Source of the DNA: Tyto alba
Taxonomy: Eukaryota > Chordata > Aves > Strigiformes > Tytonidae
Direction: 5' to 3'
NCBI RefSeq assembly: GCF_018691265.1
Contig: NW_024881321.1
Location: forward strand, 14,821,387-14,885,386
DNA: 64,000 bases
Shown here: in pieces, positions 25,859 to 37,287 of the stretch
Layout: each line of letters begins with the position of its first letter
How positions within the stretch are numbered: position 1 is the first letter of the stretch
Notes under the pieces: generated by a model
The model's database searches: none
The model's input: only the letters and a program-made list of their open reading frames with translations
What the model was told of the DNA's origin: nothing
Translations under genes and position numbers: made by a program

Positions 25859-26931
25859 TGTCGTGGTTTGGGCCTGGTTGGCAGCCAACCACAATTCAGC
25901 AGCTGTCTCTCCCTTCCCCTCCGGCAATGAGAAGGGACAGAGAGCCAGGCTTGGGGTCCGAGATAGGACTGGGATGGGGAGAAAATTCCCCTTTATGGTC
26001 ACGAGCAAATAGCAGACTCGTTAGGGGAAGAAAAAAAGAACATACATTTATTACAGACACTACCAACACATAACAGAGTAGGACAGTGAGAAGCATTGCC
26101 ACATCTTGAGAACACCTTCCACCCACCCCTCCCTTCTTCCCGGGCTCAGCTCTGCTCCCAATATCTCTACCTCCTCCCCCAGTGGCGCAGGGGCAGGGAA
26201 TGGGGGGTGCAGTCAGTGCTGCCACTTTCTTCATCTTCAGTGAGGGGAGTGTCCGGAACTTGTTCCTCCTGCTCCATCGTGGTCCCCCTCTCACAGGAGA
26301 CAGTCCTCCACAAACTTTCTCCGACATGAATTCTTCCCATGGGCCACAGCGTTCCCCACACTGCTCCGTCATGGGTCACTAACTTCCTCTGACGGGATTC
26401 CCTCCCACGGCTGCAGCCCTTTTTGAGCTGCTCCGGCGTGGGACTCCCCCGCATGCTGCAATCCTCCCAGCACTGAATTACAGCAGCGGGGCTACCTTTT
26501 CCCATAAGACCCCGGCCTTCTTCGGGCACAGAACCTTGATTATCCGAGCAGGAGCAACAGGCCATAAATCAATGTCTGCTCCACCGTAGATCTTCATGGG
26601 TGGCAGGGGGGTGCCGCCCTGCCGTCTCACCACAGGATACAGGGGGGTCTCTGCTCCGGCACACCTCCCCACCTCCTTTCTTCCTCCGTTCCTCCACTGA
26701 CCTTGGTGTTCACGCAGTTGCAGCAACTCCTCCTCACAAGTCCCACTGCACGTCACCATGTCCCTTCTTAAATACGTTATCGCAGAGGTGCAGCCGATTG
26801 GCTCGATTTCCCAAACAGGAGTGGAGCTGACTTGGAGCTGGGGGCTCTTTGAGAAGCTTCTCACAGGGGGCCGCCCCGATAGCCCCCTCCCCTGCCACCA
26901 AAAAACTCCACCACTCACTCAACCCAGGACA
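25859..26931 (-). mobile_element. Solo ERV LTR, family A copy 2 (1,073 bp, longest copy)
   Basis: Same termini as copy 1 (TGTCGTGG at the left, CCCAGGACA at the right), with a perfect 5-bp target duplication CCTCT. On the minus strand, reading from 26931 down: TGTCCTGGGTTGAGTGAGTG, CCAAT at 26801-26797, TATTTAAG at 26774-26767, then more than 700 bp of G+C-rich sequence, then AATAAA at 26052-26047 and the 3' end CCACGACA at 25866-25859. It is much richer in G+C than its surroundings. Open minus-strand frames of 158, 132 and 146 codons overlap within it, but they resemble no retroviral protein I know. No gag, pol or env flanks it, so it is a solo LTR left by recombination. Confidence 0.88.
26767..26801 (-). 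promoter_or_regulatory. CCAAT and TATA-like boxes of LTR family A copy 2
   Basis: On the minus strand CCAAT (26801-26797) precedes TATTTAAG (26774-26767) by about 22 bases. The same pair occurs in copy 1 (1816-1812, 1789-1782) and copy 3 (45007-45003, 44980-44973), which supports function in the ancestral element. Confidence 0.55.
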
Positions 26932-26965
26932 CCTCTACAGTTAAAAATTTCTGAAATAAATGCAT

Positions 26966-27094
26966 TTCCTCCCTACCTACCTGCCTTCCTATCTTTTCCT
27001 CTCTATCAGCTCATATGCCTGACTTTCTGTCCATCCATCTTTCCTTCCACCTTTCTTGCTCTTTCCATCCATTTTTCTTTCCACCTTTCTTTCT
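26966..27094 (+). repeat. Degenerate pyrimidine microsatellite (CCTT/CCAT/CTAC)
   Basis: About 130 bases almost wholly of C and T with CCTACCTACC, TCCATCCATC and CCACCTTTCTT units, starting some 30 bases after the LTR copy 2 target duplication. Confidence 0.8.
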
Positions 27095-29784
27095 ATGGAT
27101 TGTAGTAGCTGTTGCTAACTAGCTCAGCATCACTTCTGACTTACTGGCCTTATTATGGAGATGCAGAGAGCAATGTTTTTCTAAATCCTTAAGGTCTGAC
27201 TAAATCCAATGGACTGCAGGACCTGAGGGAGTTGTCCTTCCTGTTTTCCTACCACGCACATACATGCACACAGTTATGCCTTATATAGACACAGTCCACT
27301 ATCCCTAAATTAACAAACAGCAATGCCTTACTGGCAGCACATTACACCCATACACAACTGACATGTGAACCACAGAAATGGCCTGATCCCGCTCTTTCTT
27401 GCTGTCTGGTCAAAGCGTACTAGAAGATCTCACCACTGTCCAAGGCACATACACAAGCCTGCGTCCTGCCAGTGTCTGGCTAGGACCTCTGCTCCGCCCC
27501 TCCAGTATCCAGCTCTCAGAACCCTGGTGCCTGGACCATGCAGCTATGGCCCCTCTGATAACTTGGACACCTCATCTTCAGGAGAATTACTCCTCCCTTG
27601 TACCTTTATGCAAGAAAACATGTGGCATCAATTCATACTTCTGGAGAAGTAAGGAGAAAGTTGTTAATTTATCAGCATTAGAGATGCTAAGGCCAAGTTC
27701 AAATACAGGAAGAATAACTTGATCTCAGAAAAATCCCTCAAATGACTCACAGCTCTACTCATTCTCTTCTATCACCATCCTATAAATCAGCCAGGCCCAT
27801 AAATATAACCATACCCATCAGATACTAGAGGGATCTCACTGTAGATTAAAGTATGTCACTAGAAATCCACTTGGCTGCTCTACTGGTTGTTCAGACTTGG
27901 TTACCATATTCTCTGCTGTCAGCATTGATCCAGATGGTGAACTTTGGGCATATTCTCTGAACTGGCCAGCTACAGCTTAGCTTGTATGCAAGGTTACTAG
28001 AGGGTCTAGGGCTGTAAGAATCCTTGTCTGTGGCAATATGTAATTTTACCAAGCTTCATTCTTTCAAAATCTTCTCTCACAGGGTATGCTTTCATTCAAC
28101 AGCTATGCTGTCACATTACCTCTAACATTATCTTCGTCTGCCATATACTTTTCCCTCCTCTTTCTATTTCACTTGCTGCATGTTATAATTAGCTGTCTCG
28201 CTTGCAGAATGGATAGCAGAAGGGGACAAATGCAGGCTGTGAACTTAAGCTCCTTCTCCATCTGCTAGCACTGAAAATGATGGGGAATATTATAGTAAGG
28301 TTTTCTGCACAAGTAATCCATGTCCATGTATTGCATATTTCAAATCATGCAATTTTGTTATTTTGTGACTTACTTTTGGGTGGGCTTGTAAAAGAAGAGG
28401 ATTTTTTGATTGGTCTTTTTTTTCTAAGTGCTCTGTACTTTGGTCAACATAACAAATAACTAATAAGAGGTTAGCTGGTTCTAACTCCTCCAAGAATCAG
28501 GGAGAGCACTTCTGAAGACACATTGTTAATAAAAACATCTTTTGCCCCCCTCCAGTAGCAGCTGAAATATATTAAAGCTAGCTACCTAAAAAAAAGCAAT
28601 AACTAGATCTTATCTGTACCCTAGGGGATTGATATTTCCAATGGAGCTGTATCTTCAAAATATTGTGTTCCAAAATTTCACTTCATCAGGTTTGAATGGA
28701 TTTGGTTTTCCAGAGATCACTCTTCCCATCAAAAACTGTAGAGATCATATTATTTTAGATACAGTGAGGTCCCATATGAATAAAATATGATCAAAGATTT
28801 TTTTCCTAGCTTTTATAGTTCCTTTCTGTGGCAAATAAGGAGTAAATGTGAATTGAACATTTGGTTTGCCTGAGGCAAGCTTATGAACAGAGCTTCACTC
28901 CTTTCACAGCTTATATTGTCTTCTGTTTGGATTTGATAACTCTTCAAAATAAGCCTAGGTTCCCTTCTCTAGTGTAGTTGTCAGCTTCTATAGCAATCCC
29001 CTCTGAACTGATTCTTTTCAACAAAATGATATAATGTGACTGCACAAAACCACATGTTCTTGGAAGAAATAATGAGGGTGTGCTTCAAAGAAAAAGAGTA
29101 AATTCAAACACATAAATAATTTGTTTTGTATTCAGTCTGTTGACATTTAGACCCTAATAATTCAACTTAAGTAGCAGAAAAAAAATGATAAGCTTCCATA
29201 TTAATTTTCATGTCATTATACAGTCTAAAATGTTTCTCACTGGTACAAAATAGAGGAAAAGATAGTTGGTTTTTTGTTTGGCGTTTGTTTTTTTTTTTTT
29301 TTTTTTTTTTTTTTTGTCTGTCTAGAGCTTAAGTTTCCTTGCACTGAACTTTATCCTAAATATTTTCAATGTATGGTAAACCCACACCCTTGTATGGAAT
29401 GCAAGATATTTTTTAAAGGGCTTAACCTGTCTATGTTTTCATCTTGATTTCCAATACAAGTTGAGCTAGGAATGAAGTTTTAATTAACTGATGCTGCTGA
29501 AGACCTGGAACATTGATCACAATGAAGCTTTTTTGCTTTGTCTGAGGGCATTTTTCTGCGAGGTGAAGAGTCATGGGAAGGTGTTCAATTTTATAAAAGA
29601 ACAAAGAAAGGGAAAATTATCTGAGGAAAAAAGGAATCTCTGGAGGTATATCCTGTGTGAATCTTTTCTTTGCACTATTAAACTGCTGTATTTATATATA
29701 CACACATACACACATATATATAGTATAGCTATAGCTATTGGTACTTCGATTGCAGGCTCTGTCATTACAGAATTATGTCTCAAT
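27095..29784. other. Intergenic sequence; unidentified moderately G+C-rich block 27120-28060
   Basis: No gene recognised. The left kilobase is richer in G+C than the regional background and has 95-107-codon open frames in two plus frames (27365-27652 and 27399-27722). I cannot match these to a family, and they may belong to an old unclassified repeat. The remainder is ordinary AT-rich DNA. A T28 run lies at 29288-29315, and CA/TA dinucleotides lie at about 29694-29722. Confidence 0.5.
29288..29315 (+). repeat. T28 homopolymer
   Basis: Uninterrupted T run. Confidence 0.9.
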
Positions 29785-30245
29785 ACAGAGATGTAGACAG
29801 TCCAACGAAGGGTGACAAAGATGATGAAGGGACTGTAGCATCTCTCCTATGAGGAAAGGCTGAGAGATCTGGAACTGTTTGGTCTGCAGAAGAGAAGGCT
29901 CAGGGGTCATCTCATCAGTGCATATAAATACCTGAAAGGAGGGTGGAAAACAGATAGTGTGGGCTCTTTTCAGTGCTGCCTAGCAAGGACCAGAGGCAAT
30001 GGGAACAAATTTAAACACAAGAGGTACTGTCTGAACATCAGAAAACACTTTTTTATTCTGAGGGTGACCAAGCAATGGCACACATTTCCCAGAGAGGTTG
30101 TGGAGTCTCCATCCTTGGAGTTACTCAAAAGCTGTCTGGACATGGTCCTGGGCAACTGGGTCTAGATGGCCCTGCTTGAGCAGGGGGGGGTTGGACCAGG
30201 TGACCTAGAGGTCCCTGATAACCTCAACCATTCTGTGATTTTGTA
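29785..30245 (+). mobile_element. CR1 LINE 3' end, plus strand
   Basis: Clear CR1 tail: GACAAAGATGATGAAGGGAC, TATGAGGAAAGGCTGAGAGA, CTGCAGAAGAGAAGGCTCAG, then CAGAGAGGTTGTGGAGTCTC and TCCATCCTTGGAGTTACTC. The 3' UTR follows, with CCTGCTTGAGCAGG (a small hairpin), GGTTGGACCAGGTGACCTAG and the end CCATTCTGTGATT. It is 5'-truncated at the usual C-terminal coding region. The last coding stretch is still open at 29959-30165. Confidence 0.92.
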
Positions 30246-30300
30246 TTTCTATGACATCTTTCCTCTATTATATACCTTCCTTTTTTTAATTCTAATACTA

Positions 30301-30302
<2 letters not shown>

Positions 30303-30343
<41 letters not shown>
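30303..30343 (+). repeat. T41 homopolymer
   Basis: The longest homopolymer in the window, about 60 bases beyond the CR1 3' end. The reported length may be affected by sequencing error, because such runs are hard to read. Confidence 0.9.
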
Positions 30344-30345
<2 letters not shown>

Positions 30346-31028
30346 TCAAAAATAAAGAACCTGTGAATCTTACAACATTCAAGTTGCTTTCAGAAAAACA
30401 AAGGCATTCATATATATGTTTGTATTCAGCTAAGATGAGAACATGGCAAGATATAATCTGATTTTTTTTTTTTCAGAGAACAAAGTAAATGTTAACATTA
30501 ACTTCAAAGGAGATTTAGAACGCTACAAATAGTGCCTTTGACCCATCTACTCAGACAGTGAAGGGAACATTACTATTCACTACAGAAAAGATATGCAGTA
30601 TGATTGTGAAATTTAGTCTGTTGGGAAGCACTGAGATTCACCAAAAAGCAAAAAATATCAGTCTCATGCAGGAGGGGTTCCCTGTGTAAATTATAGAAAA
30701 TACAATTTTCAGGGCCATTTTTAAACAGAATTAGTGTAAAAGGAGAGACTGATAAACAAGGAACACATAGATTAGCAAAAAGGTGGATGACATGACAATA
30801 GTGATATCATTTTCAGAAATTGGGAATTTTATTCAGTTTGTTGTATAATTTTAATTAACTAGGTTTCAGCTGGGAAATTACAAATGTGAATCAAATGTTA
30901 TAAAACTTAATGAGTGGAAAATTCTAATTACAAATAAAGAATAAAATTTAGAATAATGCAGGGCTTTGAGAGTCAAGGTTCTCTAAAATCCACAACAGTG
31001 TTGTGAAGATTTAAGGTTTTTTTCTCAT
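30344..31028. other. AT-rich intergenic sequence, no gene seen
   Basis: No gene or named repeat recognised. Confidence 0.55.
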
Positions 31029-31832
31029 TTGCTGCTGACTGCTCATGACTTGGACAGGCATACTCTTTGCTGGGTGAAAAACTGGCTGGCTGGCCAGGCC
31101 CAAAGAATTGTGGTGAATGGAGTTAAATCAGGTTGTCAGCCGGTCACAAGTGGTGTTCCCCAGGGCTCAGTACTGGGGACAGTTCTGTTTGATATCTTTA
31201 CCAATTACCTGGACAAGGGGATCAAGTTTACCTCAGTAAGTTTGCAGAAAACACCAAGTTGGGTGGAAGTGTTGATCTGTTTGAGGGTAGGAAGGCTCTA
31301 CAGAGGGATCTGGACAGGCTGGATCAATGGTCCAAATCCAGCTGTATGAGATGCAACAAAACAAAGTGCCAGATCCTGCACTTGGGTCACAACAACCCCA
31401 TGCAATGTTGCAGGCTTGGGGAAAAGTGTCTGGAAATCTGTCTGGTGGAAAAGGACCAGGGGGTGTTGGTCAACAGCCAGCTGAAACTGAGCCAGCAGTG
31501 TGCCCAGGTGGCCAAGAAGGCCAACAGCATCCTGGCTTGTATCAGAAATAGTGTGGCCAGCAGGACTAGGGAAGTGATTGTCCCCCTGTACTTGGCACTG
31601 GTGAGGCCGCACCTCGAATACTGTGTTCAGTTTTGGGCCCCTCACTACAAGAAAGACATTGAGGTGCTGAAGCGTGTCCAAAGAAGGGCAACAAAGCTGG
31701 TGAAGGGTCTAGAGCACAAGTCTTATGAGGAGTCACTAAGAGAGCTGGGCTTGTTTAGACTGAACAAAAGGAAGCTGAGGGGAGACCTTATTGCTCTCTA
31801 CAACTACCTGAAATGAGGTTGTAGTGAGATGG
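31029..31832 (+). mobile_element. CR1 LINE, reverse-transcriptase region, left of the LTR insertion
   Basis: Plus-strand frames read clear CR1 ORF2. 31029-31230 has [20 protein letters not shown] and [15 protein letters not shown] (palm-domain motif). 31259-31816 has [58 protein letters not shown] and [13 protein letters not shown]. The two parts are in different frames because one base is missing near 31231. Where the catalytic FADD should be (31241-31252) the sequence reads Phe-Ala-Glu-Asn, so both catalytic aspartates are lost. The copy is dead but is the best preserved CR1 here. It continues at 32500 after a 662-bp LTR. Confidence 0.93.
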
Positions 31833-32494
31833 TGAAACAAAAAGGGGCCCAAACAATAGGCCTCAAACCAAAGTTGACTTCTGAGTGAATTCCCCGACCA
31901 GCAATCAGCATCTTATCAGCAGACTGAAGCAACCAGTATCTTATCAGCATGAAAATGTAACCCTGGGAACAATCCTTGGGAACTATAAGTAAACAATAGG
32001 AAGTAACTATAAATCCCAAATGTAAAGAAAAACAGAAACTCCTCAGACATGCCCGGATCCTGGCCAGATCCAGACATGCCTGAGTGAGGCATATCAATCT
32101 ACCAGATATCTCCTGTGCGTTTTGTTTAGACTTGTTTGTTAAACTGTATAAAAGCTGGACCCTCTCACAGCAAAGACGGAGACCTCACCTACGAGTGGAT
32201 GCACTGCGTAGGACTTCCCAATTGCCGGGAAAGGCTCTCCGACCCTTCGCTGTGACGGGGCTCCCCAGCTGATGCACGGGTCTGGATGATGGTAAAGTAT
32301 GAGGGCAATTGGTGATGTATCTTTCTTAATCACTATAGCTAGCTTTAAATAGTAATGTCTAGGTGCATTACCTTGCTTATTCTTTCTGCTATTTCTACTA
32401 TAGTAAAATTTCTATTTCTACTAAAGTAAAATAAGCCTATTTCTTTAGCTTGGTGTCTGTGTCCTTTGTGTTAACCCCGTCAACTGACAAAACA
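31833..32494 (+). mobile_element. Solo ERV LTR, family C (662 bp), nested in CR1
   Basis: Starts TGAAACAAAAAGGGG and ends CTGACAAAACA, with a perfect 5-bp duplication. A TATA box (TATAAAA) lies at 32147-32153 in the plus orientation, after a repeated CAGCATCTTATCAGCA-type motif at about 31907-31950. I found no canonical AATAAA; AATAAG near 32430 is the nearest variant. The orientation is inferred from the TATA box only. No retroviral genes are attached. Confidence 0.82.
32147..32153 (+). promoter_or_regulatory. TATA box of LTR family C
   Basis: TATAAAA within CTGTATAAAAGCTGGAC, the typical context of an avian LTR promoter. Activity in this copy is unknown. Confidence 0.55.
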
Positions 32495-32499
32495 GATGG

Positions 32500-32793
32500 G
32501 CCTTGGTTTCTTTACCCAAGCAACAAGAGATAGGACAAGAGGAAATGTCCTCAAGATGCTCCAGGGAGGTTTAGACTAGATATTAGGAAAAATTTCTTCA
32601 TTGACTGAGTTGTCAAGCATTAGAACAGGCTGCCCAGGGAAGTGGTTGAGTCACCACCCCTGAAAGTATTTAAAAGATATGTACATGTGGCACTTAGGGA
32701 CATAGTTTATTGATGGACTTGGCAGTGTTATGTTTGCAGTGGACTCAATGATCTTAAAGGTCTTTTCCAACCTAAAGGATTCTATGATTCTAT
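32500..32793 (+). mobile_element. CR1 LINE 3' end, right of the LTR insertion
   Basis: Continues the CR1 from 31832: CAACAAGAGATAGGACAAGA, GAAATGTCCTCAAGATGCTC, GGTTTAGACTAGATATTAGG, CAGGCTGCCCAGGGAAGTGG, AATGATCTTAAAGGTCTTTT and CCAACC. It closes with almost two copies of the CR1 terminal octamer ATTCTATG (32779-32793). Confidence 0.93.
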
Positions 32794-35700
32794 TTCCTTT
32801 AATATATGAAGTTTAAAAAACATTTGGTTGTTTTTTCTTCAATTTAATATTAATCTTTGTGTCTTAAAATAAGACAACTATTTCTATATATATTTTCATG
32901 GAACTGTATTGTAACTGTAGAAAAAATAATTATAAACACTATATACATTGATCCTAAAAGTAAGTGTGTACAGTACAGTAAAAGAAAAAAATGTAAATTG
33001 TTTTTTTTTCAGCTGCTTTGATTTCAACAGCATCTTCTGACTTGTTTTTTAATCTCAAAAAATGCTCAGCAACCTCAATGAATGTATAAAAATAAAAAAT
33101 AATTAAATAAATGATAATATAATAATATACTCTGAAGTAATTTAGAATTAACATCCCCCCAGAGTTAGTGGACAATTATCACAGATTATGTTACTGACTG
33201 CAAAAATAGAGAAGTGGAACCTGTGAAGCAAGAGGATCTTTCCATCTAATTTTTAGTACTATCTGGAAAGCATAAATAAAGCAAAATGAGAATGGGGTGC
33301 TATTTTTCTGCATAGTTATAGCTATATTTGTCCAGTTGCCTTCAACATTTTCAGTAAGAAAAGGAAGCTCACTAAATTGGCTGTCTTGCTTTAATTTAAC
33401 AAATCACTTGGTGAATTCATGCAGCACATATCAGACCTTATGATTTTACTATATGTTATTGATTTATACCCTAACATTGGGGGATAATCAGTATAGATCT
33501 GCTGAAACTGTACTTTGTATGTTAAATATGTGTGAAAAAGAAATTGAAAGTTACAGTAGTTCATGGTTTTGAAGACACGAACTGAAAAGAATGATAGGGC
33601 ATTCCTTTAAATGATCGGGCTTTGCCATTAAAGTATATCAGGTAATAGTAGAATTTATTCTTTTTAGGTGGTTAAATATATGACTAAAAATATATGCTGT
33701 TCCTGTGTTTTGTATTCTGTAAATGTCCTCTATGTCACTGCATTTCTATTTTAGCAACTGTTTACTTAATTTTGAAATTGTAACTGTTTCACATAATCTT
33801 TCATCACCAAAAAGAGATAAATGTCCAGTTATGACAACAGTTTTGACACCCAGGACTGTGGGCCCTAAGTGGTAAAACTATGAAGGAAAACCAAAAATTA
33901 ATAATAACTTTTCAAAGTAAAAATAATTTTATTTTAGAGATAACTATCTCAAATCCTACTGAAGATTGTCATTAACAGTAGTTTCTCTTTAAAGATCTGG
34001 TCCTTAATATCTACCAAGTTGCAAAGTACTAGATTTCAAAATTGTGACATTTATTCATGAAATAAATTGCTATTGACCTAGATAGCATTTTACTGGGGTC
34101 AATCCCTTCACCCAATGAAGAGAAATTTTTCAGCATGAAAGCAATCATCTATTACAATAAACCTCTCAAATAAAATTTATAATTGAGGAAGAGTGAAACA
34201 AAATGTTGCTGAGAGAAGTCTGTGACTAATAATTGCAAGTTGCTTATTCACCTCATCAGTAGGCTTAGAACCTCATGTATTTTCATGCTACACTCAAAAT
34301 AAACAAGTATGCAAACAACCATTAAGAAACATAGCAGTAAAAATTTTTAGTGCAGGAGGGTGGTTATCACTGTTATTGTCCTAAGACTGAAAGAGGCTGG
34401 TAGAGTTCTTTAGCTTGGACTCTGCAGGGCAGAATTTGTCTCATTCTGACAGCCACTCCCATGCAACTCATAGCAATTTGAAACATCCTGGGAACCATAT
34501 TTGCTCCCAGATTATTTGAGATAATTTTGAAGTTTCCCCTCATTCTGCACTGTCAAAATCAGAAGCAACATAATAAGGAAGAAGAATTTGCAAAATTAAA
34601 GCCTGGGGCCTAAATCCAATAAAAGACAATAACAAGAGGTTGAGAGTCCCTCTTTTATAGGAAAACAGGTAATGAGGACAAGATATGGACTCTCTCTTGT
34701 TGCTTAATTTGTACAAAAAGCAAAACTTTTAGATTGAAAAATTTTCCAAACGATACTCTTTTGTGGAAATCCTCAAAGATGTGTATTTGTAGTCCAAAGG
34801 CAAGTCCTGTGAAACATAAGTCTAATGTTCCATCAGTCTTACAAACAAAAGGTATATAGTTGTATCAAAATGCTCTGCAGTGACTGTGACACAGACAGGA
34901 GTGTACACATATTCTTTTGTCATTTGTGATTTGTCTCTGAGTAGATGGGAACTTCAGTCTTCTTGACAGTTCAAAGAATGGAAATTTCAAATTCATGCCA
35001 CTGAGACTAGAAGGCTGTGTGTCCACACTTCAGATTTTCCCCCAATTGGGACTTCATACAGTATCTTTCTATTTTCACATGAAAAGAGACACTTAATCTT
35101 CTGCATATCAGCCTGAGCTGCTACAGTGAGTGTGCTTGTTATCAGGTACTTCTCTTCTTGACTGCCCACATCATGCCTGCTTATAATCCTTTCTCTCCAT
35201 GTTTTTTGTTCCACAACTTTGCTTAACATGTATCAGAAAAATCTCCATATGACAAGTTTTGATATGGTATCTTCATCATTTCTAGCTGCTTCTGATCATT
35301 ATTGTAGGAAGCAATAATGATTTTCCCAGCATCTTTTGCCTTACTGATGTGAGTGGTTTATCAGCCTCACCATAGATCACTGCATCATGTAGACTGAACC
35401 ATGTATATACTGAAACAATGTGAATCAACTGGCGAATTAAAAATAATATTATGCAATACACAGAATAGGCTATTATATACTGGTTTAATGTAAAGTGCTA
35501 AGAAGAAAATATAGTAGTTTTGCAAGATAATACTTTATGAAATACATTTAAATTAACATAATCTAAAAAAATACTGTGAAATATACATTATTATATTTAG
35601 TGGTAATGTTTTACAGAATTTTTGCATAGAAATAGTAAGCTTAAGTGATATAAGAAATAAAAGCCTAGCCTTCTGAGACTTGGAATGCAATTATCTTGTT

Positions 35701-36927
35701 AAGGTTGTTCACCCACTACTTTTACAGGTAAATTTTGATGAGAAGATGAAGGAGAAAACTTGTAGTCATGACAGTGAAACCAACAATGTTTTTATGAACT
35801 TCACTGTCTTAGTGACTATTTAACTAAAAATTCTATCAATAAGTATGTAGAAGTGAGATGTAAAAAAAAAAAAAAAATACTGTCCGGAAAGACCAAATGT
35901 GCTGAAAATATGTCAAATTCTTCACTTCTGAATAATCTTATTTTACAAATTTCTAGAAAAAGATCAGTGGCAATTCAGACATTAGAGAATTTAAGCATGC
36001 CCATTGTAGACTTGTCTTTCTCAATAATATTCACAGACCCTTTAGAAGTTGTTGATAAACATATGATAGTCCACACTCTCAAATTTGCAAGCTACTACAA
36101 AGAGGTAATATGAGAATAGCATATATTTACGCCACACCATGGGCTAGTACAGCAAGTCTCTTCTATATGCAGCCTTTCTTGCTGCATGCATCACTTTTCC
36201 CTGAAAGACTGCTGATTTCCACACAAACAAAGAAGGAAAAAATATTGGAGCTTTACAGTTTGCTAAGAATTTCTAAACATGTGATAAGTATGTGATTTAT
36301 ATATGTCTGTATCTTTATATATATTAATAAGAGATACCTACAAATTGTATGGGTACTCTTTGCATTTTAAAACCAACAAAAATAACATATTTTATTATTA
36401 TTATTATTTCAAAAATATAGGAACTCCATTTTTAAATGAAGATAAAATCCTGATCAAAAGTACATAGCCATGGAAATTAATTCTAGTTATGGCAAGAAGA
36501 GATTTGTGATTTTAAACACTAGGTTTCTAAAGCTGGGAAGAAATCTTAGAAGTGTTAGTATTTGTTTTCTCATTTATTTTATAAAATTTGAAATATTTGA
36601 GAAAATAAAACCTCATTTTTATATGTGATATGCTGTTTATGTGCATTTCCAGTTTGTTGCAGATGCAAAGAAGATGCATAGGCTAGCCAAGAACTATTCT
36701 GAGATATACACATGGCATACATTTCAGGACAACCAAGCAAGCAAACAAGCAAATAAATAAACAAAAATTGACTATTCAAGCAAACTAAAGAAATAAGAGA
36801 TAAAGAAAAAAATATCAGGCTGATTTTAAAGCAAGAAATAGAAACAATCTCCAGTTTTGAAATGGTTTCAAAATGCTAGAAGTAACATAAAGATTTAGGT
36901 TTGTTGAAGATTATATACAAGGGTTTA
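32794..36927. other. AT-rich intergenic sequence, no gene seen
   Basis: No exon, RNA gene or named transposon recognised. Short simple repeats only, for example a TTA/ATT stretch near 36391-36408 and AAGC/AAAT units near 36733-36765. Confidence 0.55.
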
Positions 36928-37078
36928 GAAGCTGTCCTGGTTGGGGCTGGACTAGAGTTCCTGTTGGTCTGGCAGCGGGAGGAGCTGCAGCACCCTGAGA
37001 CCCCAGGGGCTCCCCAGGTCCCAGTGCCCTCACCTGTGTGCGGGGGCGGGGGGAGCACAGCTGGAGGGCTGGGCCCGG

Positions 37079-37125
37079 ATTGGCCCATATCCCATGTCAT
37101 GTGACATTGTGCTCACTATATAAAG
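37079..37125 (+). promoter_or_regulatory. CCAAT/TATA core promoter of LTR family B
   Basis: ATTGG at 37079-37083 and TATATAAAGGCAG from 37117, about 34 bases apart: a well-formed retroviral core promoter. Transcription start is expected near 37150. Confidence 0.65.
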
Positions 37126-37281
37126 GCAGGAGTGGGCCGGGAGGGGCTCTCACTTCTGGGAGTGTTGCCGTGGTGCCTTTGTGTTGGGGATTGCTGGCTG
37201 GGAGCGGGTGGGTGGGTGGTGAGCATCTGTATTGTACATTACCTGCTGATACTGCTGTCAGTGTATTGTTCTGTTATTGTT

Positions 37282-37287
37282 ATTAAA
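37282..37287 (+). terminator. Poly(A) signal ATTAAA of LTR family B
   Basis: ATTAAA in GTTATTAAACTG, about 160 bases after the TATA box, the expected place for the R region. Confidence 0.6.

Larger units (their letters stand above)
25854..26936. repeat. Target-site duplication pair CCTCT around LTR family A copy 2
   Basis: Exact 5-bp repeats at 25854-25858 and 26932-26936 bracket the TG...CA termini of the LTR. The feature spans both flanks. Confidence 0.85.
31828..32499. repeat. Target-site duplication pair GATGG around LTR family C
   Basis: Exact 5-bp repeats at 31828-31832 and 32495-32499. Removing the LTR and one copy restores continuous CR1 sequence (…GTGAGATGG then GCCTTGGTTTC…). Confidence 0.88.

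Noticed and set aside
31298..31681. 127-codon minus-strand open frame
   Set aside because: Antisense shadow of the CR1 reverse-transcriptase frame on the plus strand.
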